Below are positions 1 through 8,665 of a DNA stretch of 37,000 nucleotides, piece by piece; the first letter of the stretch is position 1, and every line of letters starts with the position of its first letter. The stretch comes from Sulfurimonas sp. (lineage in GTDB: Bacteria > Campylobacterota > Campylobacteria > Campylobacterales > Sulfurimonadaceae): the NCBI GenBank assembly GCA_027013295.1, contig JALUXP010000111.1, positions 1 through 37,000 of the forward strand, written 5' to 3'. The position numbers and the translations under genes were made by a program. The notes below the pieces were generated by a model. That model was given only the letters and a program-made list of their open reading frames with translations. It did no database searches and was not told the DNA's origin.

Positions 1-358
1 AGATGCCTTTAAAGTCTGGATGAAAAAAACTTGCGAACTGTGTAGGTAAATCTTGGTTTATGGGTATAGATATGTCAAAAAACTCTACACTGACTCTCTT
101 TCTTATAGATGGGGATAAACTTTTGTAGTATGTAGCAAGAGAAGAAAGTCTTGGGGTGCAGATATCAACGCAACCAGCATATCCAAATAGTACAAGTGCA
201 ATATCTTTTTTATCATTTAAAAGGAGGGGAAGGTGTACCTCTTTTTGTATAGATGCTCTTGAGAGGTCACCTTGAAAATAGCTAGGCAAAATCATAACAA
301 GGAGAGAGAGAAAAATGACGCTTAGGATTAAAAAGGAAGCTAATACTTTTTTTTTCAT
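1..358 (-). CDS. SCO1/SenC family protein, partial (C-terminus outside window)
   Basis: Reading the minus strand from the ATG at 358 gives an open frame of about 119 codons that runs off the left edge. It has a hydrophobic N-terminal anchor (about residues 6-25) and then LFGYAGCVDICTPRL. This is the SCO1/SenC thioredoxin-fold signature with a CxxxC pair (C63, C67). Family members bind copper or handle thiols during cytochrome oxidase or nitrous oxide reductase maturation in the periplasm. The usual distal histidine lies beyond the window. The start overlaps the stop of the upstream response regulator by one base (TAATG), so the two are probably co-transcribed. I see no independent Shine-Dalgarno sequence. 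The family call rests on the motif and anchor only. Confidence 0.7.
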   Translation of the reverse strand, partial: MKKKVLASFLILSVIFLSLLVMILPSYFQGDLSRASIQKEVHLPLLLNDKKDIALVLFGYAGCVDICTPRLSSLATYYKSLSPSIRKRVSVEFFDISIPINQDLPTQFASFFHPDFKGI

Positions 359-1740
359 TATTTGTTGTGTTGTTGTTTTACTTGAAGTATTGCATCAATG
401 TTTTCTAAAAATAGATCTACAAGTTTTGGGTCAAAGGATTTTTCTTTTTCTTCTTTGAGGTACTCTAAGGTTTTATCTATAGTCCATGCTTTTTTATAGA
501 CCCTATCACTTGAAAGAGCATCAAAGACATCAGCAATAGCTGTAATCCTACCAAAGAGATGAATCTGATCCCCTTTAAGTTCTCTTGGATAACCACTTCC
601 ATCCCATTTTTCATGGTGTTCATAGGAGATAAGTGCTGCTGCTTGAAGAAGAGCATGGTTTGATTTATTAAATATTTCAAACCCATAGGTCGTATGTTGT
701 TTCATGATTTCATACTCTTCATCGGTGAGTTTAGCAGGTTTGAGAAGAATTTTATCGGGAATGACAACTTTACCGATATCGTGCATTGGGGAAGCCATCT
801 TCAGGAGATCTACCTCTTCTTGAGTGCATCCATACGCACTTGCAAGAACTTCAGAATATAAAGAGACGCGTTTGACATGATCGCCAGTTTCTTGGGAACG
901 CCATTCTCCTAGTTCACCTAAAGTACGAAGCACCTCCTCTTGTGTGGCGATAATATCATTTTTAAGCTCTATCTCCTTAGTAATATCTGTTCGGATGCTG
1001 ATATATTCAAGTATGTTGTTATCTACATCAAGTATGGGGATAATAGTAGCTTCAAAATAATAATAGTCTCCATATTTAGTTATGTTCTTTACGAGACCAT
1101 TCCATGTTTTTTTGCTCTGGATAGTATCCCATAAATCTTTATAAACAGCATCAGCAACATCAGGGCTCCTAAAAATCCTATGATTTTGCCCTATAAGTTC
1201 TTCTCGAGAGTATTTACAAAGTTCACAAAATTTATCATTGACATAAGTGATGTTTCCATCTAAGTCTGCTTTAGAAACAGAAGCTCCAGCATCTACGGCT
1301 AACTTATATTGTTCAAGCAATACTTTTGTGTTGTTAACTTCGTATTGCAGTGCTTGTTTTGCTTGGAAAAGTTCAACATGAGTTTTAACTCTATTGATCA
1401 GTTCTGATTCATCAAAGGGTTTTGTGATATAGTCTTTGCCTCCATATTCAAACCCTTTTTTGATGCTCTCTTTATTTGCATTTGCTGAGAGAAATATGAT
1501 GGGAATATGGCAGGTACTCTCATCTTCTTGGATAATCTTAGCAGTTTGATATCCATCAAGACCGGGCATGTTTATGTCTAAAAGTATGAGAGAATATGAC
1601 TCTTGAACTAAGAGGTCGATAGCTTTTTGACCACTTGTGGCAAAAAATATATTGTATCGATCAGTAGATTTTAGCACATTTGCCACAAGTTGAATATTTT
1701 TGGCATTATCATCGACTATCAATATATTTGATTTTTTCAT
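358..1740 (-). CDS. Response regulator with REC, PAS and HD-GYP domains (c-di-GMP phosphodiesterase-like)
   Basis: A 460-residue cytosolic signalling protein. Residues 1-125 form a receiver domain with acidic pair D10/D11, phospho-acceptor D55 and K107. A coiled linker leads to a PAS domain (about 145-255), followed by an HD-GYP domain. The HD-GYP domain has H288, the H320-D321 pair, H375-H376 and the G383-Y384-P385 motif. All hallmark HD-GYP residues appear present, so c-di-GMP hydrolysis is plausible. The PAS domain suggests a redox or ligand input besides phosphorylation. No histidine kinase is adjacent. A TATAAT sits five bases before the ATG and no Shine-Dalgarno is visible, so the mRNA may be leaderless. 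It is divergent from the molybdoenzyme operon and overlaps the SCO gene by one base. The function is inferred from domains. Confidence 0.9.
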   Translation of the reverse strand: MKKSNILIVDDNAKNIQLVANVLKSTDRYNIFFATSGQKAIDLLVQESYSLILLDINMPGLDGYQTAKIIQEDESTCHIPIIFLSANANKESIKKGFEYGGKDYITKPFDESELINRVKTHVELFQAKQALQYEVNNTKVLLEQYKLAVDAGASVSKADLDGNITYVNDKFCELCKYSREELIGQNHRIFRSPDVADAVYKDLWDTIQSKKTWNGLVKNITKYGDYYYFEATIIPILDVDNNILEYISIRTDITKEIELKNDIIATQEEVLRTLGELGEWRSQETGDHVKRVSLYSEVLASAYGCTQEEVDLLKMASPMHDIGKVVIPDKILLKPAKLTDEEYEIMKQHTTYGFEIFNKSNHALLQAAALISYEHHEKWDGSGYPRELKGDQIHLFGRITAIADVFDALSSDRVYKKAWTIDKTLEYLKEEKEKSFDPKLVDLFLENIDAILQVKQQHNK

Positions 1741-1745
1741 AACAA

Positions 1746-1751
1746 ATTATA
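1746..1751 (-). promoter_or_regulatory. Candidate -10 box for the HD-GYP regulator
   Basis: TATAAT on the minus strand, five bases upstream of the ATG at 1740. There is no clear -35 and no Shine-Dalgarno between box and start. If it is used, transcription would begin at or next to the start codon. Confidence 0.4.
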
Positions 1752-1977
1752 AACAAAAAAATCTAAATTTAATATTAAGCAACATACACTCAATTTTACT
1801 CACGAACTGAGAGTTATCAAAAAAATATCACTTATTTATAGCTTTTTTAAGTTTCACTTGGATAACATTTGCCTACTAAGAGTGCTCTTGTTAAAGACAT
1901 AAGGGCATCTTAATTAAAAGATAATTCATGGTTATAAAACTTAAATTTGCCCGATAAATGAGGCTGAAGGAGTATAT

Positions 1978-2613
1978 ATGCAATTAGGTTTCCTGGTTGA
2001 TTTACATCTATGTATGGGATGTAAAGGATGTGAGATAGCATGTAAAGTGGAAAATGAAGTTCCTCTAAGTACATGGAGATTACGAGTTAAATATGTAGAT
2101 GTAGGGACATTCCCTGAGACAAAGAGGACTTTTACACCTCTTCGTTGTAACCACTGTGAAAATGCTCCTTGTGTGAGAATTTGTCCAGTATCTGCACTTC
2201 ACTATATAGATAACGGTATTGTAAATATTGACAAAGAGCGTTGTATTGGTTGTGCTGGTTGTGTTATGGCTTGTCCATATGGAGCAATCTATATAGACCC
2301 AGAGACACAAACTGCAGACAAATGTACATATTGTGCACACCGTATTGCATCATCTATGATGCCAGCTTGTGTTGTTGCTTGTCCAGTAGAAGCAAATATT
2401 TTTGGTGATTTAGAAGATCCTAAGTCAAATATATCAAAATATATCCAAAGTCATACTGATGTTCAAGTTCGTAAACCTGAAAAGGGTACTAACCCTCATC
2501 ATTTTTATGTTGGAGCTTCTCAAGTACACCTTAATCCTCTTGCATCAAAAAGAGAAGAAGGTTACAACTTGTTTAACAAAATCACAAAACTTCCACTAGG
2601 AGGGCATCACTAA
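1978..2613 (+). CDS. Four-cluster ferredoxin subunit of a molybdoenzyme complex (PsrB/NrfC/TtrB-like)
   Basis: A 211-residue iron-sulfur electron-transfer subunit. It carries four cysteine groups typical of this family: CMGCKGCEIAC near the N-terminus, CNHCENAPCVRIC, CIGCAGCVMAC, and a split CTYC...CVVAC group. Each should bind a [4Fe-4S] cluster. It would carry electrons between the NrfD-type quinone-site subunit and the molybdopterin subunit encoded next. It has no signal peptide of its own, so it is probably exported as a hitchhiker on the Tat-bearing catalytic subunit. An AAGGAG ribosome site lies at 1967-1972, giving a secure ATG at 1978. The stop overlaps the next gene's ATG by one base. 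The order FeS, membrane, catalytic is the same as in ttrBCA. The substrate cannot be read from this subunit. Confidence 0.9.
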   Translation: MQLGFLVDLHLCMGCKGCEIACKVENEVPLSTWRLRVKYVDVGTFPETKRTFTPLRCNHCENAPCVRICPVSALHYIDNGIVNIDKERCIGCAGCVMACPYGAIYIDPETQTADKCTYCAHRIASSMMPACVVACPVEANIFGDLEDPKSNISKYIQSHTDVQVRKPEKGTNPHHFYVGASQVHLNPLASKREEGYNLFNKITKLPLGGHH

Positions 2614-3536
2614 TGGTACATGAAACTTTAGCTGCAACAAATGCAGTAGTTACTTTGGATGTGGCTTTACCAGACGTATTTTGGGGCTGGTTTGTTACGA
2701 TGAATATGTGGGCAAAAAGTATAGGTACAGGTCTTATCTTTATGCTTTTCCTATTGCTTAGAAAAAATTCTAGTGATATGAGTGGACTTAGAACTCCTGC
2801 AATAATTGTCTCATTTGTTATGATGAATGTTTTCTTACTGTTCACATTGGCTGACCTACATCAACCATTTAGAATGTGGCATATCTTTTTCTATCCTCAT
2901 TGGACTTCAGCAATTACTGTTGGTGCATGGATGGCAACAGTTTTTGTTGGTCTTGAGTTTGTAATGGTTGCTATGATGATTAGAAAAGATAAATGTTTAT
3001 TAACAAACAATGCAATAGCATCTTTTGACAAATTACTTTTTTGGGTAACACTTTTGGCGATTCCTGTCACTCTTTATACTGCGGGCATCATGGCAGAAGC
3101 AACAGCAAGAGAACTATGGCAAATGCCAACTGAATCAGTACAGATGATTTTAGCAGCTACTCTTAGTGGTTCTGCAGCTATTATCTTACTTGGCGGATCT
3201 AAGCTTAGTGAAGAATCGCAAAGATTTTTTGGTGCTATTTTAGGCTTAAGTGCTTTAATGGCATTTGTTATCTACATGTCAGAGTATATCTTTGGTGCTA
3301 TGAAATCTGAAGAGGTAGCAGTAATCTTAGGATATGTAAAAGGTAATGGAGAGTATGCAACTATGTTCTGGATAGGGCAATGGGTAGCTTATATCTTACC
3401 AATGGTACTTGTAGCTTTAAGCAGAACAAGTGGTAGTGCTAGTATTTTAAAATTGGCAGCAATTTTAGCAATAGTTGGTTTATGGATAGTTAAGCATGTT
3501 TGGCTAGTTATACCACAATTATTACCACTAAGTTAG
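2613..3536 (+). CDS. NrfD/PsrC-type integral membrane subunit (quinone-interacting)
   Basis: A 307-residue protein consisting almost entirely of hydrophobic segments, with roughly eight to nine predicted helices. It sits between the ferredoxin and the molybdopterin subunits. This arrangement and composition fit the NrfD/PsrC family, which anchors periplasmic molybdoenzymes and exchanges electrons with the quinone pool without haem. The ATG at 2613 overlaps the previous stop by one base, and the stop is 11 bases before the catalytic subunit's start. Direction of electron flow (reductase or dehydrogenase) cannot be deduced. The family assignment rests on hydrophobicity plus operon position, so it is firm at family level only. 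Confidence 0.87.
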   Translation: MVHETLAATNAVVTLDVALPDVFWGWFVTMNMWAKSIGTGLIFMLFLLLRKNSSDMSGLRTPAIIVSFVMMNVFLLFTLADLHQPFRMWHIFFYPHWTSAITVGAWMATVFVGLEFVMVAMMIRKDKCLLTNNAIASFDKLLFWVTLLAIPVTLYTAGIMAEATARELWQMPTESVQMILAATLSGSAAIILLGGSKLSEESQRFFGAILGLSALMAFVIYMSEYIFGAMKSEEVAVILGYVKGNGEYATMFWIGQWVAYILPMVLVALSRTSGSASILKLAAILAIVGLWIVKHVWLVIPQLLPLS

Positions 3537-3547
3537 GGAGAAAATTA

Positions 3548-6500
3548 ATGTATTTAGAAAGTAGAAGAATATTTTTAAAAGGTGCAGCGTTTACAGTAGC
3601 TGGTGCCGCTATAGCAAGAGGCGTATTTGAAGCTGATGCTGTTGCAGAATCTGTAACAGATTCAAAATTTACGAACACACCAGCTTCATTATCATTTTAT
3701 CCTGATCAATCTGAATGGGATAGTTTTAAAGAATTAGATGGTTCAGATTGGAAACGCGGTGGTATTGAACGCCATGGTGTAAGATCTGCAAGTAACCCTG
3801 ATGGTATACAGGTGAATGACTATACAATCGTTCCAACAGTTTGTTCAAACTGTGAAGCTGGTTGTGGTCTTACTGCATGGGTAAATACAAATGAGTTTAA
3901 AAAAGGGATCTTAACGGTTCGTAAATATATGGGTAATCCACTACATACAGGTTCTCGCGGTAGAAACTGTGCAAAAGGTTATGCTGTAACTTCTCAAATG
4001 TATGATCCAGATCGTATACCATTCCCAATCAAAAGAGCTCCTGGAAGTAAGCGTGGTGAAGGTAAATGGGTTCGTGTAACTTGGGATGAGGCTATGGCCG
4101 CTATCGGTAAGAAAATGCACGATACACTCGCTAAAGGTGATGAGATCTCTAAAAAATCTATCATGTATCATGTTGGTCGTCCAAATGAAAATGGTTTTGG
4201 TCCTCGTGTACCGCAATCTTTAGGTATTGATGGATACAACTCACATACAAATATCTGTTCAGCTGGTGCTCGTGAGGGTACAATCCAGTGGGCAAATGAT
4301 GATAGAAATTCACCAGATTGGGCTAATGCTGATCTTATTTTCTTACAATCATCTCACGCTGCAGATGCAGGACACTATTTTCAACAATCAGCAGGTCTTA
4401 TTGCTGATGCAAGAAAACGCGGTGCAAAAATGGTTGTTATTGACCCTAGAATGAGTAACTCAGCAGGTATGGCTGATTTATGGATTCCTACATGGCCAGG
4501 AACTGAAGCAGCACTTTATCTGTATCTAGTAAACAGAATTGTACATGAAAAAAATATAGATGGAAAAGATTTAGTTCACCATGAATTTGTTAAAGAGTGG
4601 GTTAACTGGGATCGTCTTATGGCAAATAAAGCATATCTTCAAAAGATGATAGGCTATGGTTATATCTCTAAAATGCCAAAAGATGATTCTTATGAGTCAT
4701 TTATTGAAGTGCTTAAAGAGTTATATGCTCCTTATACTAAAGAATTTGTTGTTAAAGAGTGTAAGCTTGAAGGGATGGAATATAAACTTGACCAACTCTG
4801 GGAACTATTTGTTCCAGCAGGTGCAAAAATAGCTAGTTATCTATGGCGTGCAGGAGCAATTGGTCACCGTGGTGGTTGGATGAACACTCGTACTGGTTTC
4901 TTACCATTAGCTCTTGTAGGTGCTATGCGTGGAGATATCGGTGGTGTTGGTATGCACCACTGGCATGAGATTTCCGTAGCAGGAAAAGGTGATAAGGCAA
5001 CAGTTGCTGGAAAACACCCTGCTAAAACTGATGTATGGAATGAACTCGCTTGGCCACCAGAGTACCCAATCTCAACTTATGAGATGGGCTATATGTTGCC
5101 TCAAATTATGATGGATGATGAGTGGCATGCTAAGTGGACAAAAAGAGGTCTTAAGATTCCAAAATCAATGGCTGTATATGTTCCAAGAATGCACAATCCT
5201 TTATGGATTAATCCAGATGGTTTCAGATGGATTGAAGCACTTAAACGAGAAGATAAATTTGAATTATCATTCAACTTATCTCCAACTTGGTCTGAGACTA
5301 ACTGGTATTGTGATTATGTACTTCCAGTTGGACTTGCAGGTGAGAGAAATGATCAACAATCAACTCCATCTAAACCAGAACAGCGTATAGAATTCCGTCA
5401 AGCTGTTCTTCGTGTGGCAGCTGAAAAATCTGGTTGGAAAGCTAAAGATCCAACTCGTGCTACACTAGAAGCTCATATGAAATTTGGTCTTGGTGAAGTT
5501 TGGGAAGAGTCTGAATTTTGGCCAAACCTTATTTTCCACTATGTAGATAAAGATGGTTCACTAGGTATTAGAGATTATTGGGCAAGTAAAAAAGACCCAT
5601 CTCGTTGTGTTAGTGTGCCAGAATACTTTGATGCGGCTCTAAGTTTATTGCCTAGACTTAAAGAGACAGCAACAAAAATGTACAAAGATGAAGAGTATCC
5701 AGTATATTCTTACATCAGAGATCATGGTGCTTGGACGGAAAAAACTAATGTATACAAGCCTCAAGAGGAGGAACTTGAATTTGATGGGACTTATTACCAT
5801 GCACATGGTCATAAGTACAGTAAAAATGAAGTTACTAAAGATGAATTTGGTGCATTATGGGTTAAAGATGGTGAGTTCAAAAAATCAATAGGTGTAGATA
5901 TTGATGGTGAATTGCATGAAGGTTTCCATACATTAAGTAAGAAACTTGAATTTTTCTCAGAATGGTTAGCTGAAGAGTGGAAATGGCCAGAATATGCTAT
6001 CCCTATCTATCCAAGGGATGAAAAAGAAAATGATAAAATGGTACACTTAGTTACTCAAGTTCACCATAAGTACATGAAAGCTGATAATGAATTTGCTTTA
6101 AATACAATTTATCGTTTGCCATACAATATCCATACTCGTTCGGTGAATTCTAAACATCTTATGGAAATCTCTCAAAATCATAATCCTATTTGGATCTATA
6201 CAAAAGATGCTGAGAAACTTGGAATCAAGCGTGGGGATGCTGTTAAAGTACAAATTGAAGATACTCTTTCAGGTATTAAAAGTGGTTACTTTATTGCTAT
6301 GGCTGTACCAACAGAGGCTACTCGTCCTGGCGTACTTGCATGTTCACATCATGCTGGTCGTTGGAAACTACAAGACTCTGTAAAAATTCCTGGTTTTGAA
6401 CATCAACTAGGTGTTATGAGTCTTGGTTCTCCAAAAGTATCTATGACAAATGATGGTAAAAAAGGAACTATGACAACTACTGAGGGGATTAAACCTCATA

Positions 6501-6838
6501 AAGTATGGCAGTTCAAAGAGTACAATAGGGATCTTGATTTTATCTGGTGGGATGGACTTAGTGGTGCATGGCAAAATGCAGTTGCACCTTGTCATCCAGA
6601 TCCAATCGCTGGTAATCATGGTTGGCATCAAAAAGTTATTATAACTAAGGCAACACCAAATGAGAAAATCGGTGATATATCAGTAGATTATGAAGGTAAC
6701 TTCAAAGTTTATCAAGCATGGCGTGATCAACTAACTCGACCACTTAATGCTAGTGATAAACTGCGTCGTCCTTATCACATTAAGCGTCCAGTGAAACCAA
6801 GCCAAAAAGCTTATAGAGTTGAAATAAAAGACGTTTAA
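3548..6838 (+). CDS. Tat-exported molybdopterin oxidoreductase, catalytic subunit (PsrA/TtrA/SreA-like, DMSO reductase superfamily)
   Basis: A 1096-residue catalytic subunit starting at the ATG at 3548. A longer frame open from 3500 overlaps the upstream gene and would hide the signal. The N-terminus has a Tat motif (ESRRIFLKGAA). C99, C102, C106 and C141 supply a [4Fe-4S] cluster, with the conserved lysine K143 beside it. C237 in HTNICSAGAREG is the likely cysteine ligand of molybdenum, as in the polysulfide, thiosulfate and tetrathionate reductase branch. The final 200 residues resemble a molydopterin-dinucleotide-binding domain (LNTIYRLPYNIHTRSVNS). It is longer than typical PsrA or PhsA (about 750-800 residues) and nearer TtrA or SreA. 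Periplasmic location is inferred from the Tat signal. It could also be a sulfite- or arsenic-linked enzyme. The substrate remains open. Confidence 0.88.
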   Translation: MYLESRRIFLKGAAFTVAGAAIARGVFEADAVAESVTDSKFTNTPASLSFYPDQSEWDSFKELDGSDWKRGGIERHGVRSASNPDGIQVNDYTIVPTVCSNCEAGCGLTAWVNTNEFKKGILTVRKYMGNPLHTGSRGRNCAKGYAVTSQMYDPDRIPFPIKRAPGSKRGEGKWVRVTWDEAMAAIGKKMHDTLAKGDEISKKSIMYHVGRPNENGFGPRVPQSLGIDGYNSHTNICSAGAREGTIQWANDDRNSPDWANADLIFLQSSHAADAGHYFQQSAGLIADARKRGAKMVVIDPRMSNSAGMADLWIPTWPGTEAALYLYLVNRIVHEKNIDGKDLVHHEFVKEWVNWDRLMANKAYLQKMIGYGYISKMPKDDSYESFIEVLKELYAPYTKEFVVKECKLEGMEYKLDQLWELFVPAGAKIASYLWRAGAIGHRGGWMNTRTGFLPLALVGAMRGDIGGVGMHHWHEISVAGKGDKATVAGKHPAKTDVWNELAWPPEYPISTYEMGYMLPQIMMDDEWHAKWTKRGLKIPKSMAVYVPRMHNPLWINPDGFRWIEALKREDKFELSFNLSPTWSETNWYCDYVLPVGLAGERNDQQSTPSKPEQRIEFRQAVLRVAAEKSGWKAKDPTRATLEAHMKFGLGEVWEESEFWPNLIFHYVDKDGSLGIRDYWASKKDPSRCVSVPEYFDAALSLLPRLKETATKMYKDEEYPVYSYIRDHGAWTEKTNVYKPQEEELEFDGTYYHAHGHKYSKNEVTKDEFGALWVKDGEFKKSIGVDIDGELHEGFHTLSKKLEFFSEWLAEEWKWPEYAIPIYPRDEKENDKMVHLVTQVHHKYMKADNEFALNTIYRLPYNIHTRSVNSKHLMEISQNHNPIWIYTKDAEKLGIKRGDAVKVQIEDTLSGIKSGYFIAMAVPTEATRPGVLACSHHAGRWKLQDSVKIPGFEHQLGVMSLGSPKVSMTNDGKKGTMTTTEGIKPHKVWQFKEYNRDLDFIWWDGLSGAWQNAVAPCHPDPIAGNHGWHQKVIITKATPNEKIGDISVDYEGNFKVYQAWRDQLTRPLNASDKLRRPYHIKRPVKPSQKAYRVEIKDV

Positions 6839-6845
6839 TTTTTAA

Positions 6846-6875
6846 ATTAAAGCCCACTCCAAGTGGTGCTTTAAT
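6846..6875 (+). terminator. Strong hairpin after the molybdopterin subunit (terminator, attenuator or processing site)
   Basis: A 13-bp stem with a single T bulge and a CCA loop: ATTAAAGC plus CCACT pairs with AGTGG plus GCTTTAAT. It begins eight bases after the stop codon. No run of T follows, so full termination is doubtful. It may protect the upstream transcript or set lower expression of the chaperone and accessory genes. Confidence 0.5.
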
Positions 6876-6880
6876 ATAAT
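6875..6880 (+). promoter_or_regulatory. Candidate -10 box for the accessory half of the molybdoenzyme operon
   Basis: TATAAT directly at the 3' edge of the hairpin, about 40 bases before the TorD-like start. A second TATAAT at 6893-6898 would leave no room for the ribosome site. No clear -35 is present. It could give the accessory genes their own transcript. Confidence 0.35.
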
Positions 6881-6920
6881 CCCCCAAACATTTATAATAT
6901 CCAAAGAAGGTACTTCGTTA

Positions 6921-7571
6921 ATGAATAATGATCTAAAACAACAACAAATTGCTCGTATAAATATATATGCACTACTATCAAGATTGACTATGAATGAAGT
7001 TGATGAAGGGCTATTAAAATCAATAGAAGAAGATGAAAATATTTTATCTTTTTTCCCAACTTATGATAAATGGAAAAAAAGAGATGAATACAATAGAGCA
7101 GAACTTATAGAGCAGTATCTCAATGTTGATTTTACTAACCTTTTCTTACTACATCTTATCCCTTATGAGTCTTTTTATACTAGAGAGGATCAAATGATGG
7201 AGACAGGTGGAGACAACCCTGTTCAAGCTATTTTTAATGCCTTTGAATTTAATGTAGCTCTCGATAAAGCTCGTGTAATGAGTGCAGATCATATTGGTAT
7301 AGAACTAGAGTTTATGTATGAACTGTGTAGAGCAGAACTAAAAGCACTCGAAGCTGATGATATGATAATGGCTACACAGCTCTCACAACTACAACATGGA
7401 TTTATGAAAGACCACATAGTAGAATGGGCACCAATGTACTTACTTAGTGTAAAAAATGAGGCTGGTACTGCATTTTATTTTGATTTAGCTGATTTTGCTT
7501 TAGAGTTTATTCTAAGTGACTTTGAGGGTCTTAACCAACTAAAAGAGAATGAGTATAAATATACAGTATGA
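6921..7571 (+). CDS. TorD/DmsD-family molybdoenzyme chaperone
   Basis: A 216-residue, mostly helical, soluble protein. It shows the TorD-family pattern: an acidic DFTNLFL stretch followed by PYESFYTRE, then DHIGIELEFMYELCRAE, and later GFMKDHIVEWAPMYL. Such chaperones bind the Tat signal of a partner molybdoenzyme and hold it until the cofactor is inserted. The obvious client is the Tat-bearing catalytic subunit just upstream. An AAAGAAGG ribosome site ends ten bases before the ATG. The stop overlaps the following ferredoxin gene by four bases (ATGA). It is not close enough to a named member to give a specific symbol. Confidence 0.8.
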   Translation: MNNDLKQQQIARINIYALLSRLTMNEVDEGLLKSIEEDENILSFFPTYDKWKKRDEYNRAELIEQYLNVDFTNLFLLHLIPYESFYTREDQMMETGGDNPVQAIFNAFEFNVALDKARVMSADHIGIELEFMYELCRAELKALEADDMIMATQLSQLQHGFMKDHIVEWAPMYLLSVKNEAGTAFYFDLADFALEFILSDFEGLNQLKENEYKYTV

Positions 7572-8665
7572 GTTTGCTTACACTTGATGTTTCAAAATGT
7601 GTACATACATCAAATAAATTTGCAATATGTAATAAATGTGTAGAGGTATGCCCAGTAGAGACTATTAAAATAGATGAAAATATAGTTTCTTTTATTCCAA
7701 ATGACTGTGTAGGTTGTGGTGGTTGCGATGCCGTGTGTCCTACTTCTGCATATGATTTAGATGATTTTAAAGCTATAGATTTTGTTTTTACTTTTTTAGA
7801 AAATAACTTAGAGATTTTAAGCTGTAAGAGTGAACTTCCTTGCATAGTAGCTTTAAGTGTAGAAGAGTTATTAAGTTTAGCTTTAATATCTCCAAATAAT
7901 ATCATAGCAGATATTGGAGCTTGTAAAGATTGCTCTATAGGGACAAAAAACCTACCTCTTATAGAAAATCGTATAGAAGAAGTAAACTTTCTCTTAGAGG
8001 CGCTCGAACAAGATAAGAAAATAGCACTTGAAGAGTTAAATAGTGAGATTGAGTTGACTCAAGATGCTTTGAGCAGAAGGAAACTACTCTCAAAAGAGGG
8101 CTTGAAAAAAGTTGTCTCCATCAAAGAACAACTTGATAATGAAGTACTAGCAAGTGATGATGCCCTTAAAGTACATACTGTTACTACTAAAGACATCATC
8201 AAAATAAAACAAAAGAGTATTCCAGATAGAAGAGGTTTACTTCTTATGGCTATGAAAAGGTCTAAGATACCTGAAGTTTATCATACGATAGATATAGACA
8301 ATATTAGTTTTATTAGTCAAAAAGACTTAGATGAGGATACTTGCACAAACTGTCAAATGTGTTATAGAATCTGTCCTACAGGAGCTCTTAGTTCAGATGC
8401 AAAAGGTTCTGTTATTAACTTTAACCCACTCTCTTGCGTTCAGTGCCATAGCTGTCATGATGTGTGTGAGCCAAACTCATTGACTAAAAGGGAGAGCTTT
8501 TCACTTGCTTCTTTTTATGAACCACAAATAGAAACTTTAGTACGATTTACTATTAAGCGATGTGATGAGTGTGGGCTACCTTTTGCGTATAGAGGTGGAG
8601 AGATGATGTGTGATAGATGTCGTGTAGAAGAGGAAGAAGCACATGAATTATGGGGGATTAAGTAG
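7568..8665 (+). CDS. Cytoplasmic polyferredoxin with four [4Fe-4S] motifs and a C-terminal zinc-ribbon-like end
   Basis: A 365-residue soluble protein without a signal sequence. The N-terminal half has two ferredoxin motifs: C11 with C21/C24/C28, and C47/C50/C53/C57. The C-terminal half has two more (CTNCQMCYRICP and CVQCHSCHDVCE). A final CDEC...CDRC pair looks like a zinc ribbon. The middle (about 130-215) is charged and probably helical. A CKDC pair lies near residue 118. It is linked to the chaperone by an ATGA overlap and directly abuts the next ORF. It may deliver electrons or clusters during maturation, or link the complex to cytoplasmic carriers. Polyferredoxin genes are known beside some sulfur reductase operons (sreD), but I cannot show orthology. 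Confidence 0.8.
   Translation: MSLLTLDVSKCVHTSNKFAICNKCVEVCPVETIKIDENIVSFIPNDCVGCGGCDAVCPTSAYDLDDFKAIDFVFTFLENNLEILSCKSELPCIVALSVEELLSLALISPNNIIADIGACKDCSIGTKNLPLIENRIEEVNFLLEALEQDKKIALEELNSEIELTQDALSRRKLLSKEGLKKVVSIKEQLDNEVLASDDALKVHTVTTKDIIKIKQKSIPDRRGLLLMAMKRSKIPEVYHTIDIDNISFISQKDLDEDTCTNCQMCYRICPTGALSSDAKGSVINFNPLSCVQCHSCHDVCEPNSLTKRESFSLASFYEPQIETLVRFTIKRCDECGLPFAYRGGEMMCDRCRVEEEEAHELWGIK

Noticed and set aside
1876-1890. AAGAG...CTCTT near GTGCTC, considered as a CIRCE half-site upstream of the molybdoenzyme operon
   Set aside because: There is no matching second half at the nine-base spacing of CIRCE, and the operon is not a heat-shock unit.
1741-1977. Divergent gap upstream of the ferredoxin subunit searched for a defined operator
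   Set aside because: Only weak -10-like boxes (GATAAT, TATAAA) and loose repeats were found. None is strong enough to list.
7531-7905. 124-codon open frame on the minus strand
   Set aside because: It is antisense to the TorD-polyferredoxin junction, which has clear ferredoxin motifs on the plus strand.
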